Below, in pieces: positions 10,849 to 21,789 of a stretch of 64,000 nt of DNA. The notes under the pieces were generated by a model that had not been told where the DNA came from, ran no database searches, and saw only the letters and a list, made by a program, of their open reading frames with translations. Positions within the stretch are counted from its first letter, which is position 1, and each line of letters starts with the position of its first letter. The translations under genes and the position numbers were made by a program. This DNA comes from Kingdonia uniflora. Taxonomy: Eukaryota > Streptophyta > Magnoliopsida > Ranunculales > Circaeasteraceae. The stretch is from the NCBI GenBank assembly GCA_014058105.1, contig JACGCM010000715.1, positions 4,774,001 through 4,838,000 of the forward strand. The letters are read 5' to 3'.

Positions 10849-10874
10849 CGTAAAAGACTATATTTGTTGTAGTG
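10849..10874 (-). repeat. CACTA-1 right terminal inverted repeat
   Basis: On the minus strand it reads CACTACAACAAATAT then AGTCTTTTACG, the partner of 5604-5629. The following bases ATA correspond to the target duplication, changed to ATG on the left. Confidence 0.88.
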
Positions 10875-11436
10875 ATATGCTCTTGTGTGACATAATGATG
10901 GGTCAGTTGAGTGGTTTGACGATGAGGTTGCGGATTGTGAGTACCGGTACCTTCACTCAAACGATCTCGTGCTAGAATTTTATGTTGAGGTCGTTGTTCT
11001 AACTCTTGATGTATTGAACATCGATAACCTTAGCAGATCTCAGATTGAACTTCACCGCCCAAATCAATGGAAGGTTGAGGTTCATTCTAAATATTTCTGG
11101 AAATAGCTTTGTTGGTGTCTCCTTGAGGTCCTAATCTTTTTTGCGCAGAAACCTAGGAGGCTTCTGGCACCTGATTGTGATCTCATATTGGAGGAGCCTG
11201 TTGAGTGTTCTGCAGAGCTTGCAAGGCAGTCTTCATGTCGTTTGAGCGCTTTTAAACGAGCTTGTCTTTCGGCGTCGAGCTCCTTCTCACAGAGCACTCA
11301 GTCGAGAGTTAATTGACGTTCGAGCTAGTTACGTTTCTGTCTCAGTGTCGAGATTCGCCCGTCGCTCTGTAAGTTTTTTCGGTTTAATTGAAGGATCAAG
11401 CTAGATTTTGGTTGCTGGTTGCCTGGATGTGACCAT
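10875..11436 (-). pseudogene. Gypsy-1 gag, N-terminal part upstream of the CACTA insertion
   Basis: Starting near ATG 11436 the minus strand carries a broken gag N terminus, including ERQARLKALKRHED, charged and probably helical like ERRMELEKQ in Gypsy-2. Its last codons before the insertion read YVTQEH. Across the CACTA element the frame continues with MDQRINELIEAQ. Gypsy-2 has YLTPEQVDKHIKELLDTQ at this place, so the two halves were one gene. A stop follows about 12 codons after the start, and there are frameshifts. Confidence 0.75.
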
Positions 11437-11493
11437 GATTGAAATATGTAGCAGAGTGAATAAATGCCTTAGGATATCGCGGAAATGATTTGT

Positions 11494-11511
11494 TTCTCAA
11501 AGACGGTGCCA
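11494..11511 (-). promoter_or_regulatory. Gypsy-1 primer binding site
   Basis: The minus strand reads TGGCACCGTCTTTGAGAA just inside the LTR, a one-base variant of the TGGCGCCGTCTGTGGGAA at the same place in Gypsy-2 and Gypsy-4. The first nine bases of the consensus complement the 3' end expected for tRNA-Asp (inference). Confidence 0.7.
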
Positions 11512-11513
11512 AA

Positions 11514-12153
11514 TATAATAGCCTAATTCCGCAAGCTCGAAGTGGCTTGGAATTAGCTCTTACACCAATGTACCTTTAAAAAAATCTAATAAAAGCAAGA
11601 AATGACACAGGTGATTTAGCGTGGAAAACTTCTAAATAGGTAAATAACCACGACCTCGAGTTAAGGATTTTTGTAATAGTGACTTTTATTGCTTGAGGCT
11701 GATATCTTATTACAAGTGATCTCTTGACTTAGAAATGCTTGATCTTGTGAATAAGAAGTTTGAAGTTTTGAGAATCTAGAAAATATAGTTTTCTTGGTGA
11801 TTCCTCGTATATTTTTCTGGTCCTGTCTCTTCTGGAACTTCTTCATTATATAAGCCTTCTCCGCAGTTCTTCATCGTGCTGAAGCACATTCTCCGAACCA
11901 TGTGGTTAGTGGCGGTTGATTGAGTTACTGTTAAGTTCGTGAGAGACATGTGTCTTTGACTTGTTCAGGCCTTTCTGTTTGAGCTCAACCCACGTTTTTC
12001 ATCAGTTCGTGGAGTAGGTGGCAATGTTGACTAGAAAAGTTATATGGAGAATGTGTGAGTCTGATATGGAGGTAGTTCAAACTAGAGACAGCTCAATTTA
12101 GGTAAGATTGAGGAATAGACCTCTACAACTACCCTCTTTACTAAAATACTACA
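11514..12153 (-). repeat. Gypsy-1 5' LTR
   Basis: The inner edge, next to the primer site, is well placed. The outer edge is set at TACTACA (12147-12153), which mirrors the TATAATA at 11514, because the Tat-like LTRs here end in TGTAAT/ATTACA-type inverted repeats. No second LTR is present for comparison. The resulting length (640 bp) is between those of its siblings (488-770 bp). Confidence 0.55.
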
Positions 12154-12157
12154 TAGA

Positions 12158-12200
12158 GGAGTCCTCCCTTGGGTATATAACTCAAAAGAGGGAGGACTCC
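12158..12200. repeat. Inverted repeat, 12-bp perfect stem with TATA-like loop
   Basis: GGAGTCCTCCCT at 12158-12169 is the exact reverse complement of AGGGAGGACTCC at 12189-12200. The 19-base loop contains TATATAA, and a pyrimidine-rich stretch follows. Confidence 0.8.
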
Positions 12201-13070
12201 AATCATAACAAAATAATATTCATCTCTCAAGGGTGTCTCTCCCTTTCTCTGGCAATCTTTCTTCATATCTCATCAATTTCTTTCTCTTTCTCCATAATTT
12301 TTCTCTTCCTTGAATTTAATCTTCAAACTCAAGCGAAGTACTAGAACTCTGGTTGATATTTTTATCGGCCCGGCCCCCGTCATCTCTCTTTTGCCATCTT
12401 TCTTTCTCTTTTTCTCTCTCTTGCCATATCTTAACTCAAAATATAAAAGTTATGACAACAACACATCAAAATTAAACTTGGGAGTGAAAGATTAAGTCAA
12501 TTTGGGGTATGTGATTGTGACTAAATTTTGTAAAAAATCATGTTTGGTTGAGCTTTTCAGAAGAAATTAACAAAAATAATTTTTAGGTTTTTCTTCCATC
12601 AACGCAAAGACCATAGCATTTTGTATGTTATAAAAAGGTCGGGCCATTAGCTTTCAATATTACTCATCAACGCTAGACCCTTAGCTTTTGAAACTGAAGA
12701 GTATTTTTTTTTTTTATTCTAAGTTTTTTATTCTAAGTTTTTTTTATTCTAAGATTTTGTTGGGGTGCTCCTCTTCTTAAAGAGGAGGACTATTAAGCAT
12801 AATGATATTAGCAAAACAACACAGTAAAGTTAGAACGACCCATAATTAAAACCATAAAATTGTTATATGGTAAGAAGCCACGAACACTTCCATCGCACAG
12901 ACCAACACCACAATCAAAATGGGAATCAAAGATCACACACTTTTCAAAAGCTACATGTAAATTGGTGTTGTCATACTTCTAGAACTGTTCTTGACATATA
13001 ATTGTTGGTTTGATTGTCTTGAGAAGAGTTCAGCTCCTCGATATCGCTCATACCTTCTGTGGTGCGGTGA

Positions 13071-13093
13071 GTCACATGACGAGGTCATGTGAC
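13071..13093. repeat. Inverted repeat, 10-bp perfect stem
   Basis: GTCACATGAC and GTCATGTGAC flank the 3-base centre GAG. Each arm contains a CACATG/CATGTG E-box-like core. No adjacent gene is identified. Confidence 0.75.
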
Positions 13094-13159
13094 GAGTAGG
13101 ACAAAGTGTTTGAATTTATTTATACACTTGCATGATGTCATTACTAAGTAGTTGCAGAT

Positions 13160-14291
13160 AAGAGTTGAATATATCTAAAACTTTTATCGTTTCCGAAGTA
13201 ATATGGAGTTGCTGTTGGATTCTACTTATGAAAACCATATTTGCTTTCTATAGGGAGTTGGATTCCATACTCCTACTTAGTTTTGGACTTAATTTACTTC
13301 AAGTTTCACATGGACTCTTATTTGGTAACCCTTCTCCGATAAATAGAAGAGTTATAGGGTTAGAGAAGCTATCCTGAAGGCTACTCTAGAGAAGTCCTTT
13401 TAGAGGGAAAATTCAAGAATGGACTTTTAACTTTTAGTGCTTAGAAAGAAAGATCTTGGAAGAGTGAAAGGATGGAGGGGGTCTTCCCCCTCCTCGGGGA
13501 GTTTCAGGTTCCATAGCGGCTATTGAATAGTCGCGTGACGATAATGGTTCATTATGAAGACTTAAAAAATGATTCATAAAGCTTGGGAGATTTCTTTGAA
13601 GACTCGTGGTTGAAGAAGATCTACAAGGTATGTTCTCCATAGAAATCTAGGGTTTAAAGCTTTGATAAAATAGTGGTTTATGGGTGAAGCCAAATCAAGA
13701 GATTTGAGAACTTTTATGAGGTAGAGCGATTATAATCTTTTTCATGTGATAGGAGAATCGTTTCTCGATGGGTGTGGATGTAGCCCTTAGGGGTGAACCG
13801 CGATAAATAATGTGTCATTTATGTTCATCATTTATTTACATATTGCATTTATGGTAGTTAATCTCATATCTGATAGTTCGATGTATGGGCATCGTTGGTA
13901 TTACCGTACGGGTTGATCTCCGACGAACAGGTTCAGTAAAGCAACATATATTTCATAGCAATTAGCATCAAAGTAGTAGGTTTTAAGATCTTGGGAATTT
14001 CGATTTGCTTTTGGATATCGAATTGGATGTTTTGATCCGCTTGGTTGTGTTGAAGAATTTGGGTTTGCAAGGGGCTTGATGCCGTAGTTCACTTAGAGTT
14101 GATTGATACATGACTTGAGCAAGTAATCTAAATATTATTTGATATCGAGGGACTCGCAATTTTTTTTTATCGGATTGGCATAAGGGGATTGAGCTAAGTG
14201 ATATGAAAAGTGTTAAATATCGAAGGGCTTGTCGAAGTTATCGGCTAATTTGTGACGAAGACAGAAACCTGTACAAAGGATTTTGAGATTG
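13160..14291. other. Relic resembling a retrotransposon LTR and flank
   Basis: Around 13240-13400 and 13760-13810 the sequence resembles copia-type LTR transcript-end regions, for example GGGTGTGGATGTAGCCCTTA followed by a GGTGAACCGCG stretch. I found no matching partner LTR, primer site or target duplication, so the call is weak. Copia-1 has inserted at its right side (target GATTG at 14287-14291). Confidence 0.35.
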
Positions 14292-15465
14292 TGCTGGAAT
14301 TTTTCAAAACTTATACCTCTTTTGAGCCTTGAACCCATGACCTCTTGGTCATCTATTTTATGTGACTCCTATACTATAGACTAAAGTTTAGTCCTTCATT
14401 GTTTATAAACAATAGAGGAACTAAACATATAAGGTAGTACCCATGTGACATGTGTGTAACATGTGACATAGAGAGAGTGTATAGTTGTGTGAGTGTGTGA
14501 GAGGATTTTATACTCTATACACACTTGGACCTCTCTCAGGCAGCCCGGCCTACCGGGCCGGCTCAGGCTCGGACTTGGAATTGGGATTGGGCAATTGGCT
14601 CTTCTGGCTCTAGAGGCCTTGGGGGCCTTAGGTCCTTTGGGCTTGGGTATCCATAATCTTTTTAATAAAAAGTTCATTGGGCTTGGGCTTGGTTTATTCT
14701 TTAAGTCTTGGTCTTCACTTTGTTCTCTCCACCTCTTGAGGAGACCTAATCCTCAGGGACACGTCCCACACGTTTGAATAAAGAGAGAGCCGTTGGGAAA
14801 ACTCTCTCTATAAAAACAACTCCTCACCACCTTCAAACATAACACAGTTACAACACAACTCTTCTCTCTCTCTCTCTCTCTTGTACGGTTTACCTGTGGT
14901 GCATACTTCATTATTACGTAGACTTCCGGGTAACTGAAGTCTACTGTATACGTAGGTTCGTTGTATCCTGGAAAGAGATTAGACTTTCGTTACCTTACCC
15001 GAGGTAGGTCAAAATACTCTTCAAAGAGAGTGCGACCCACGCCTCGAGCAATCACAACCTCTCTCTCTCTCTCTTGTTGTAGGCGCTGTACTTACCAGAG
15101 TTCACTATCTCTTGCTCTTACTGCTGCTGCGGTGTTACTTCTTTCCGTTGCTGTTGCTAACGAAACTGCTGCTGCGGTTTCTTTCTGTAACGAAACCTGC
15201 CTGAAACTGCTGCAGCAACTGAGTTACTGTTGCTACCCGAACTTGCGCTGCCAATCCAACGAACAAAAACTGAGTTACTGCTGCCTGCTGCTCTTTACTG
15301 TTGCTGCCATATACTGTGCTCAACCAAAGGGAAGAATAGACTGAGTTACTGTTGCTGCCATATACCGTGCTCAACCAAAGGGAAGAATAAACTGAGTTAC
15401 TGTTGCTGCCTGAAAACATTGATGTTGCTACAGGTTCATAAGACTTAACCTATTTAGATATTACA
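14292..15465 (+). repeat. Copia-1 5' LTR
   Basis: It begins TGCTGG (TGTTGG in the partner) and ends ATATTACA. It contains a TATAAAA box at 14809-14815, CT microsatellites near 14862 and 15060, and a GCTGCTG-rich stretch. Near its end, at 15338-15440, a unit of about 51 bp beginning CTGAGTTACTGTTGCTGCC is repeated in tandem. Open frames inside the LTR on both strands are repeat by-products. Confidence 0.95.
14809..14815 (+). promoter_or_regulatory. TATA box of Copia-1 5' LTR
   Basis: TATAAAA preceded by CTCTCTC, inside the LTR and conserved at 20526-20532 in the 3' LTR. Its position is suitable for the element's own promoter; the transcription start was not determined. Confidence 0.65.
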
Positions 15466-15493
15466 ATTTTGAAGAGTATTTATTTCCTATAAT

Positions 15494-18400
15494 ATGGCTC
15501 TTTCCTCAGAAGTGCTGAAGTTTGATTCCAACAAACCCTCTAGGTTTGATGGTCTCAACTTCAAGAGGTGGAAGAACAAAATGTTCTTCTATCTCACACT
15601 TAAGGAAGTGGCGTATGTTCTGGAATAAGAATGCCCTGTTGAGCCTCCTGTTCCCGTACCTGTAATAGACCCTGACCTGATTACAAACGATTATGACAAA
15701 ACCTTAGAATCAATTTCGAACTGGACTGAGGCTGACTTCAAATGCCGTAATTTCATCTTGAACGGTCTAGCAGACGAACTGTACGATTACTATCTACAGT
15801 CCGAAACTGCGAAAGCCGTTTGGGATGCATTACAGAGGAAGTATGATACGGAAGAGGCAGGCTCTAAAAAGTTTGCCGTAAGCCGATATCTCAAGTTCAC
15901 TATGGTCGACGATAAGCCAGTAATTTCCCAATCACATGAGTTGCAACGAATTGCACATGAGATCGTGTCCGAAGGGATACCTCTTGATGAACAATTTCAA
16001 GTTGCCGTGATGATTGACAAATTACCGCCTAATTGGAAAGACTATAAAAATATCCTGCGACACAAGTCAAAGGAACTTACCATGGAGAACTTGATTACTC
16101 GTCTTAGGGTTGAAGAAGAATCTAGAAAACAAGACCTGAAAGAGGAAATCCTTTTGGTTCAAGCCAAAGGGAAGGTCCATCTGAAACCTAAAGGGAAACC
16201 TTTCAAGGCTAAGAATGGCGGTAATCGGAACAACCGTCTTAACGGTGGTAATCCGAATAACCGTCAGAAAAATGGACACCAGAATCCTAATAAGGGAACG
16301 AACCAAAAAGCCCCACCATATAACGGAACAGTTTCTATTGTGTGTTTCAACTGTAATAAGCCTGGACACATATCTAGAAACTGCCGAAACCGAAAACCTG
16401 TTGCTCAGGCCAACGTTACCGAAGAGCCCTTAGTGGCTATGATCACGGAGATCAACATGGTCGGTGGAACCGACGGGTGGTGGGCTGATTCGGGCGCTTC
16501 TAGGCATGTATGCTATGAACGCAATTGGTTCAAGACCTATAAAGAAACTGAAGACCAGAAGGTGCTACTTGGGGATTCCCATTGCACCAAAGTGCTAGGC
16601 ACTGGAGATGTTGAACTGGTATTTACCTCTGGAAGGACAGTGACTCTGAAGGATGTGATGCACACTCCTGAAATGAGGAAGAATCTTGTTTCTGGCTATC
16701 TTCTCAACAAGGCAGGATTTCAGCAAACTATTGGCTCAGATCAGTACATTTTGACTAAGGGTGGGATTTTTGTGGGAAAGGGTTTTGCTTGTAATGGAAT
16801 GTTCAAAATGAGTATTGAAATGAATAAATCTGCTTCTGCTTACTTATTGTCTTCTTTTAATATTTGGCACTCTAGACTGTGTCATGTTAATAAGAAATTA
16901 GTACACAATATGAGTAAACTTGGTATGATCCCTAAAGTAGATTTAAATGATTTTAATAAATGTCAATCTTGTAGTCAAGCTAAGATTACTAAAACCTCAC
17001 ATAAAAGTGTTGTAAGGGAAACACAACTTTTAGATTTAGTACACTCGGACATATGCGAAATGGACGGTACATTAACTCGAAATGGTAAAAGATATTTTAT
17101 AACTTTTATAGATGATCATTCAAACTATACTCAAGTTTATCTGATGCGTCACAAAAGTGATGCTATAGATATGTTTAGGACATATGTAACCGAAGTGAAA
17201 AATCAGTTTGATAGACACATTAAAAGATTTCGTAGTGATAGAGGCACAGAATATGATTCACATGAATTTCAAAACTTGTATGAATCCTTAGGGATCATAC
17301 ATGAAACAACTGCTCCTTATTCTCCAGAATCTAACGGTAAAGCTGAACGTAAAAATAGAACGTATACTGAGCTAATAGTTGCTATGTTACTTAGTTCTGG
17401 ATCACCCAAATCTTTATGGGGTGAAGCATTATTATCTGTATCCCATGTTTTAAACCGTATTCCTCATATCACATCTGAATTATCACCTTATGAAATTTGG
17501 AGAAAAAGAAAACCTAATGTTAGCTATTTTAAGGTTTGGGGATGTTTAGCCTATGTTCGTAAACCTGATCCTAAACGGACCAAACTAGCCAGTAGAGCTT
17601 TAGAATGCATTTTCATTGGTTATGCTATAAACAGTAAAGCCTATAGGTTTCTTGATATTAAGGATAATATAATAATTGAATCACTAGATGTTGATTTCTA
17701 TGAGGACAAGTTTCCCTACTTACTGAGGGACAGTGGGGGTAGTAGTGGGGGTTCTCAACCTTCTACGTCTTCGACCCCTAATGTACCTCAAGTAAACGTT
17801 CCTAGAGCTGTTGATTTTCATGATACAGACCCAGAACTTCGTAGAGGTAAACGTTTAAAGATTACAAAAGATTTTGGTAACGATTTTGTTGTAAATACCT
17901 TAGAATCGGACCCCAATACTATTAGAGAAGCGTTAACCTCAGGTGATGCTGATTTGTGGCAAGAGGCCATTGATGATGAAATGGATTCTCTTACTACAAA
18001 TGAAACTTGGGATTTAGTTAACTTACCTCCTGGTAGTCGCTCTATTGGGTGTAAATGGATATTAAAGAGAAAACTTAAACCAGATGGTACTATAGATAAA
18101 TATAAGGCAAGACTTGTAGCAAAGGGATATGTGCAAAAAGAAAACATTGATTTCTTCGACACATATTCCCCAGTTACTCGTGTGACTACCATTAGAGTAT
18201 TATTAGCCGTTGCTGCCGTGCACAATTTGTTAATTCACCAAATGGATGTAAAAACCGCATTTTTAAATGGAGAGCTTGAAGAGGAATTATATATGGATCA
18301 GCCTGAAGGCTTTGTGGTACCTGGTGAGGAACACAAAGTCTGCAAGCTGAACAAGACCTTATACGGTCTAAAGCAAGCTCCAAAACAGTGGCATGATAAA

Positions 18401-19481
18401 ATCGACCAATTACTTCTTTTAAATGGTTTTAAGATTAACGTTGTTGATAAATGTCTATATTATAAAGTATCTGGTGAAAGTTGTATTATGATATGTCTTT
18501 ACGTTGACGATCTACTTATTTTTGGTTCTACACTTGACATTATTTTAGAGACCAAAAACATGCTTAACAATAATTTTGATATGAAGGACCTAGGCAAGGC
18601 TAGTGTAATTTTAGGCATGAAGATCACACGCACAGACACTGGTATTACTCTTGATCAATCTCATTATATTGAGAAGATCTTAAAGAAGTACAAATATTTT
18701 GACCGTAGACCTGCGTGTACTCCTTGTGATCCACAAGTTAAACTTTTAAAGAACTTGGGAGAGGCAGTTAGACAGAAAGAATACGCAAGTATTATTGGAA
18801 GCCTTCGCTACGCTACGGACTGTACTAGACCTGATATAGCTTATGCTGTAGGGGTTCTATGTAGATTTACGAGTAAACCAAGTTTGGCGCACTGGGGTGC
18901 CATTGATAGAGTTATGCGGTACCTGAAAAAAAACCATGAACTTGGGTTTACACTATCAGAAGTTTCCCGCGGTCCTTGATTGATTTAGCGATGCAGATTG
19001 GAACTCATTTTCGGATGATTCCAAAGCCACCAGCGGATACGTGTTTAGTATAGCTGGAGGGGCAATTTCTTGGAGATCCAAGAAACAAACGATTCTAGCT
19101 CAGTCGACTATGGAGTCTGAGTTAGTAGCACTAGCTGCAGCTAGTGAGGAGGCAAGTTGGTTGAAAGACCTCTTGTCTTATATTTCTTTATGGAGTAGGC
19201 CTATACCACCGATACTGATCCACTCAGATAGTACTGCCGCGATAGCCAGAGTACAAAGCAATTATTATAATGGTAAGAAGTTAGCGATACGTCGCAAACA
19301 CAGTACGATGAGAGGTTACCTCACATCTAGTACTGTTACAGTGGATTTTGTAAGATCGGAAAACAACTTGGCAGATCCTTTGACGAAAGGATTGTCTCGT
19401 GACAAAGTATGGAGCACATCCTTAGGGATGGGGCTAAAGCCTGTTATTAAATCACAAGTGGTGGGAACCCAACCTAAATGA
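15494..19481 (+). pseudogene. Copia-1 gag-pol polyprotein gene with three lesions
   Basis: The first ATG after the LTR (15494) opens a gag-pol frame. Landmarks in order: gag [18 protein letters not shown]; zinc knuckle CFNCNKPGHISRNC (16343-16384); protease ADSGAS (16484-16501); integrase HSDICEM, SDRGTEY and NGKAERKNR, keeping D, D and E; RT with YVDD at 18500-18511; RNase H with STMESE and HSDSTAA. The lesions are TAA at 15626-15628, one extra base at about 18959-18962, and TGA at 18981-18983. Everything between the first stop and the frameshift is a single open stretch of over 1,070 codons. No env-like ORF follows. The polyprotein would package, copy and integrate the element. Confidence 0.95.
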
Positions 19482-20012
19482 CTGGAAATCCCAAGAAATA
19501 GGTTCAATGGGGAAAACAAATCACTGTGATATAGAATCATGCAAATAAGGAGCTTGTCACTCCAGAGTTCAACTCGCAGTACATAAATGTAAATATGCAT
19601 GATATCTTGAAGCGAATGTTAGGCTGAGTTCTATATCTCATTTATTTGAGTGGGGTGTCTAGCTACAAGAACACTCTTCATAGATTCACCAAGGTGATTG
19701 TGGAAGTGCGGCCGCTTCCTATGAGAAATTAGGCTAACTTCTCTAAAGCCTTCACCTATACTGGGATTAAGCACATGGCCGAAAAGTGCTGGCATTTAGA
19801 TATTGCACATGGTAGGGTTGTATGTAGTTTTCCTCACTGTATAAAAGCGAATAATGAGTTCAAGACTTTGTTCACTTATTATTCTTATACGTTGAAGATT
19901 GTCTACTACGTAAAGGTTCAAGTCTAAGGACACCTTCACTTAAGTACAACTCTATAATCGAAACCGTACTCTCGTTTCTCTTTTCATTCATCTATCATTT
20001 TTAAGAAGTTTT

Positions 20013-20026
20013 TAAAAGTGGGGGAT
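20013..20026 (+). promoter_or_regulatory. Copia-1 polypurine tract
   Basis: AAAAGTGGGGGAT lies directly before the 3' LTR, where plus-strand DNA synthesis is primed in LTR retrotransposons. Confidence 0.85.
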
Positions 20027-21180
20027 TGTTGGAATTTTTCAAAACTTATACCTCTTTTGAGCCTTGAACCCATGACCTCTTGGTCATCTATTTTATGTGA
20101 CTCCTATACTATAGCCTAAAGTTTAGTCTCACATTGTTTATAAACAATAGAGGAACTAAACATATAAGGTAGTACCCATGTGACATAGAGAGAGTGTATA
20201 GTTGTGTGAGTGTGTGAGAGGATTTTATACTCTATACACACTTGGACCTCTCTCAGGCAGCCCGGTAGGCCGGGCCGGCTCGGGCTCGGACTTGGAATTG
20301 GGATTGGGCAATTGGCTCTTCTGGCTCTGGAGGCCTTGGGGGCCTTAGGTCCTTTGGGCTTGGGTATCCATAATCTTTTTAATAAAAAGTTCATTGGGCT
20401 TGGGCTTGGTTTATTCTTTAAGTCTTGGTCTTCACTTTGTTCTCTCCACCTCTTGAGGAGACCTAATCCTCAGGGACACGTCCCACACGTTTGAATAAAG
20501 AGAGAGCCGTTGGGCAAACTCTCTCTATAAAAACAACTCCTCACCACCTTCAAACATAACACAGTTACAACACAACACTTCTCTCTCTCTCTCTCTTGTA
20601 CGGTTTACCTGTGGTGCATACTTCATTATTACGTAGACTTCCGGGTAACTGAAGTCTACTGTATACGTAGGCTCGTTGTATCCTGGAAAGAGATTAGACT
20701 TTCGTTACCTTACCCGAGGTAGGTCAAAATACTCTTCAAAGAGAGTGCGACCCACGCCCCGGGCAATCACAACCTCTCTCTCTCTCTCTTGTTGTAGGCG
20801 CTGTACTTACCGGAGTTCACTATCTCTTGCTCTTACTGCTGCTGCGGTGTTACTTCTTTCCGTTGCTGTTGCTAACGAAACTGCTGCTGCGGTTTCTTTC
20901 TGTAACGAAACCTGCCTGAAACTGCTGCAACAACTGAGTTACTGTTGCTACCCGAACTTGCGCTGCCAATCCAACGAACAAAAACTGAGTTACTGCTGCC
21001 TGCTGCTCTTTACTGTTGCTGCCATATACCGTGCTCAACCAAAGGGAAGAACAGACTGAGTTACTGTTGCTGCCATATACCGTGCTCAACCAAAGAGAAG
21101 AATAAACTGAGTTACTGTTGCTGCCTGAAAACATTGCTGTTGCTACAGGTTCATAAGACTTAACCTATTTAGATATTACA
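20027..21180 (+). repeat. Copia-1 3' LTR
   Basis: It is near-identical to 14292-15465. Visible differences include the absence of about 20 bp near 20180, a small inversion-like change in the CCCGGTAGGCCGGGCC stretch, and scattered single bases. It ends ATATTACA before the GATTG target copy. Confidence 0.95.
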
Positions 21181-21185
21181 GATTG

Positions 21186-21789
21186 TTCCTATATGTGAAA
21201 CTCGAACAAAAGATTCAAAGAAATTAACGAATTGAGCGGTGTGAATTTTAAGTTTGAGGTCCAGTATTTCCTATTCACAGGGAAATGATGATACACGATG
21301 GGTTCTTCAGGGAAGTTATTGAACATGAAGCCGATGGAGTGGTCGAGCATTATCTCTACCGCGTTTGATGACAATAGAAGTGTCGTTGGTGCCTCAAGCT
21401 TAACGCTGGAGAGGTATGAATTTTCAAATATTATTTTTTATTATTAAATATTAGAAATTATTTGAGCAAAAAGGTGGTCATATGAATGTCTTCTATTATT
21501 TCCTCGTGTTTATCATATGTAATTATGATATGTTGGGTTTAGATGGATATGAGGATGATGGTGGATATGTATGATTAGTTGCAGAGTTTTATGGTAAAGA
21601 GCATATCAAAGATATGTCTCTCTTTTGGATACCCTAGTTTTCTAGTTGATTACATATTTGTAGATCGAGGTGGAGTTTTGGAGGGTTAGTAGTTGTTTTC
21701 TCTATGATTGGAAATTTTATCGATATCCAGTATTTATGATTTTATGATGTCTTAGGCTTTGGCTTTGATTCCTTAATTAAGGAACAGAA
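21186..21789. other. Relic DNA, nothing recognised
   Basis: This is the right flank of Copia-1 and continues the sequence left of 14292. AT-rich, with short open frames only and no domain or repeat identified. Confidence 0.4.

Larger units (their letters stand above)
5604..10874. mobile_element. CACTA-1: CACTA (EnSpm-type) DNA transposon carrying host gene fragments
   Basis: The left end begins CACTATAACAAATAT and the right end is the inverse of CACTACAACAAATAT, giving about 26-bp imperfect terminal inverted repeats. CACTA ends with a 3-bp target duplication are diagnostic of this superfamily. Here the flanks are ATG and ATA, one substitution apart. Subterminal DNA on both sides is rich in short ATGACGT/ACGTCA-like motifs, as expected for transposase-binding repeats. 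I saw no convincing transposase, so the copy looks non-autonomous. Inside lie pieces of an NLR gene, an RHB1A-like gene and unidentified coding-like sequence, all on the minus strand. Removing it restores the gag frame of Gypsy-1. Confidence 0.88.
1..12153 (-). mobile_element. Gypsy-1: decayed Tat-like Ty3/gypsy retrotransposon, interrupted by a CACTA element
   Basis: On the minus strand the order is LTR (11514-12153), primer site, gag, protease, reverse transcriptase, RNase H, a second RNase H-like domain and integrase, then a 160-bp tandem array running to the left edge. A second RNase H between RNase H and integrase is known from the Tat lineage of plant Ty3/gypsy elements. Every domain carries stops or frameshifts, so the copy is dead. 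The 3' LTR lies outside the window. Bases 5604-10874 are a later CACTA insertion in gag. The LTR outer edge at 12153 is approximate: it was chosen because TACTACA there mirrors the TATAATA at the inner edge. Confidence 0.85.
12154..13159. other. Relic DNA with hairpins, no gene recognised
   Basis: It contains a perfect 12-bp inverted repeat (12158-12169 with 12189-12200) with TATATAA in the loop, a CT-rich tract (12220-12430), a small hairpin near 12763-12785, T-rich repeats at 12700-12750, and a 10-bp perfect palindrome arm pair at 13071-13093. Short open frames here have no recognisable domain. Confidence 0.4.
14292..21180 (+). mobile_element. Copia-1: young, nearly complete Ty1/copia retrotransposon
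   Basis: Two long LTRs (14292-15465 and 20027-21180) flank one gag-pol reading region. The 5-bp target duplication GATTG occurs at 14287-14291 and 21181-21185. Domain order (gag, zinc knuckle, protease, integrase, RT, RNase H) is that of Ty1/copia. The LTRs differ at few positions by eye and by one indel of about 20 bp near 14447. Gag-pol carries only three evident lesions, so insertion was recent relative to the other elements here. Confidence 0.97.

Noticed and set aside
12108..12495. Two plus-strand frames after the TATA-containing hairpin
   Set aside because: Composition reflects the CT-rich tract; no domain and no coding signature beyond an open frame.
14961..15448. Open frames on both strands in the Copia-1 LTRs (also at 20676-21163), including a cysteine/leucine-rich 127-codon frame
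   Set aside because: They lie wholly inside the two LTR copies and are built from GCTGCTG and CTCTCT simple repeats. No domain, and frames exist on both strands.
17818..18383. Long minus-strand frames opposite Copia-1 pol
   Set aside because: They mirror the conserved plus-strand RT region and have no independent similarity.
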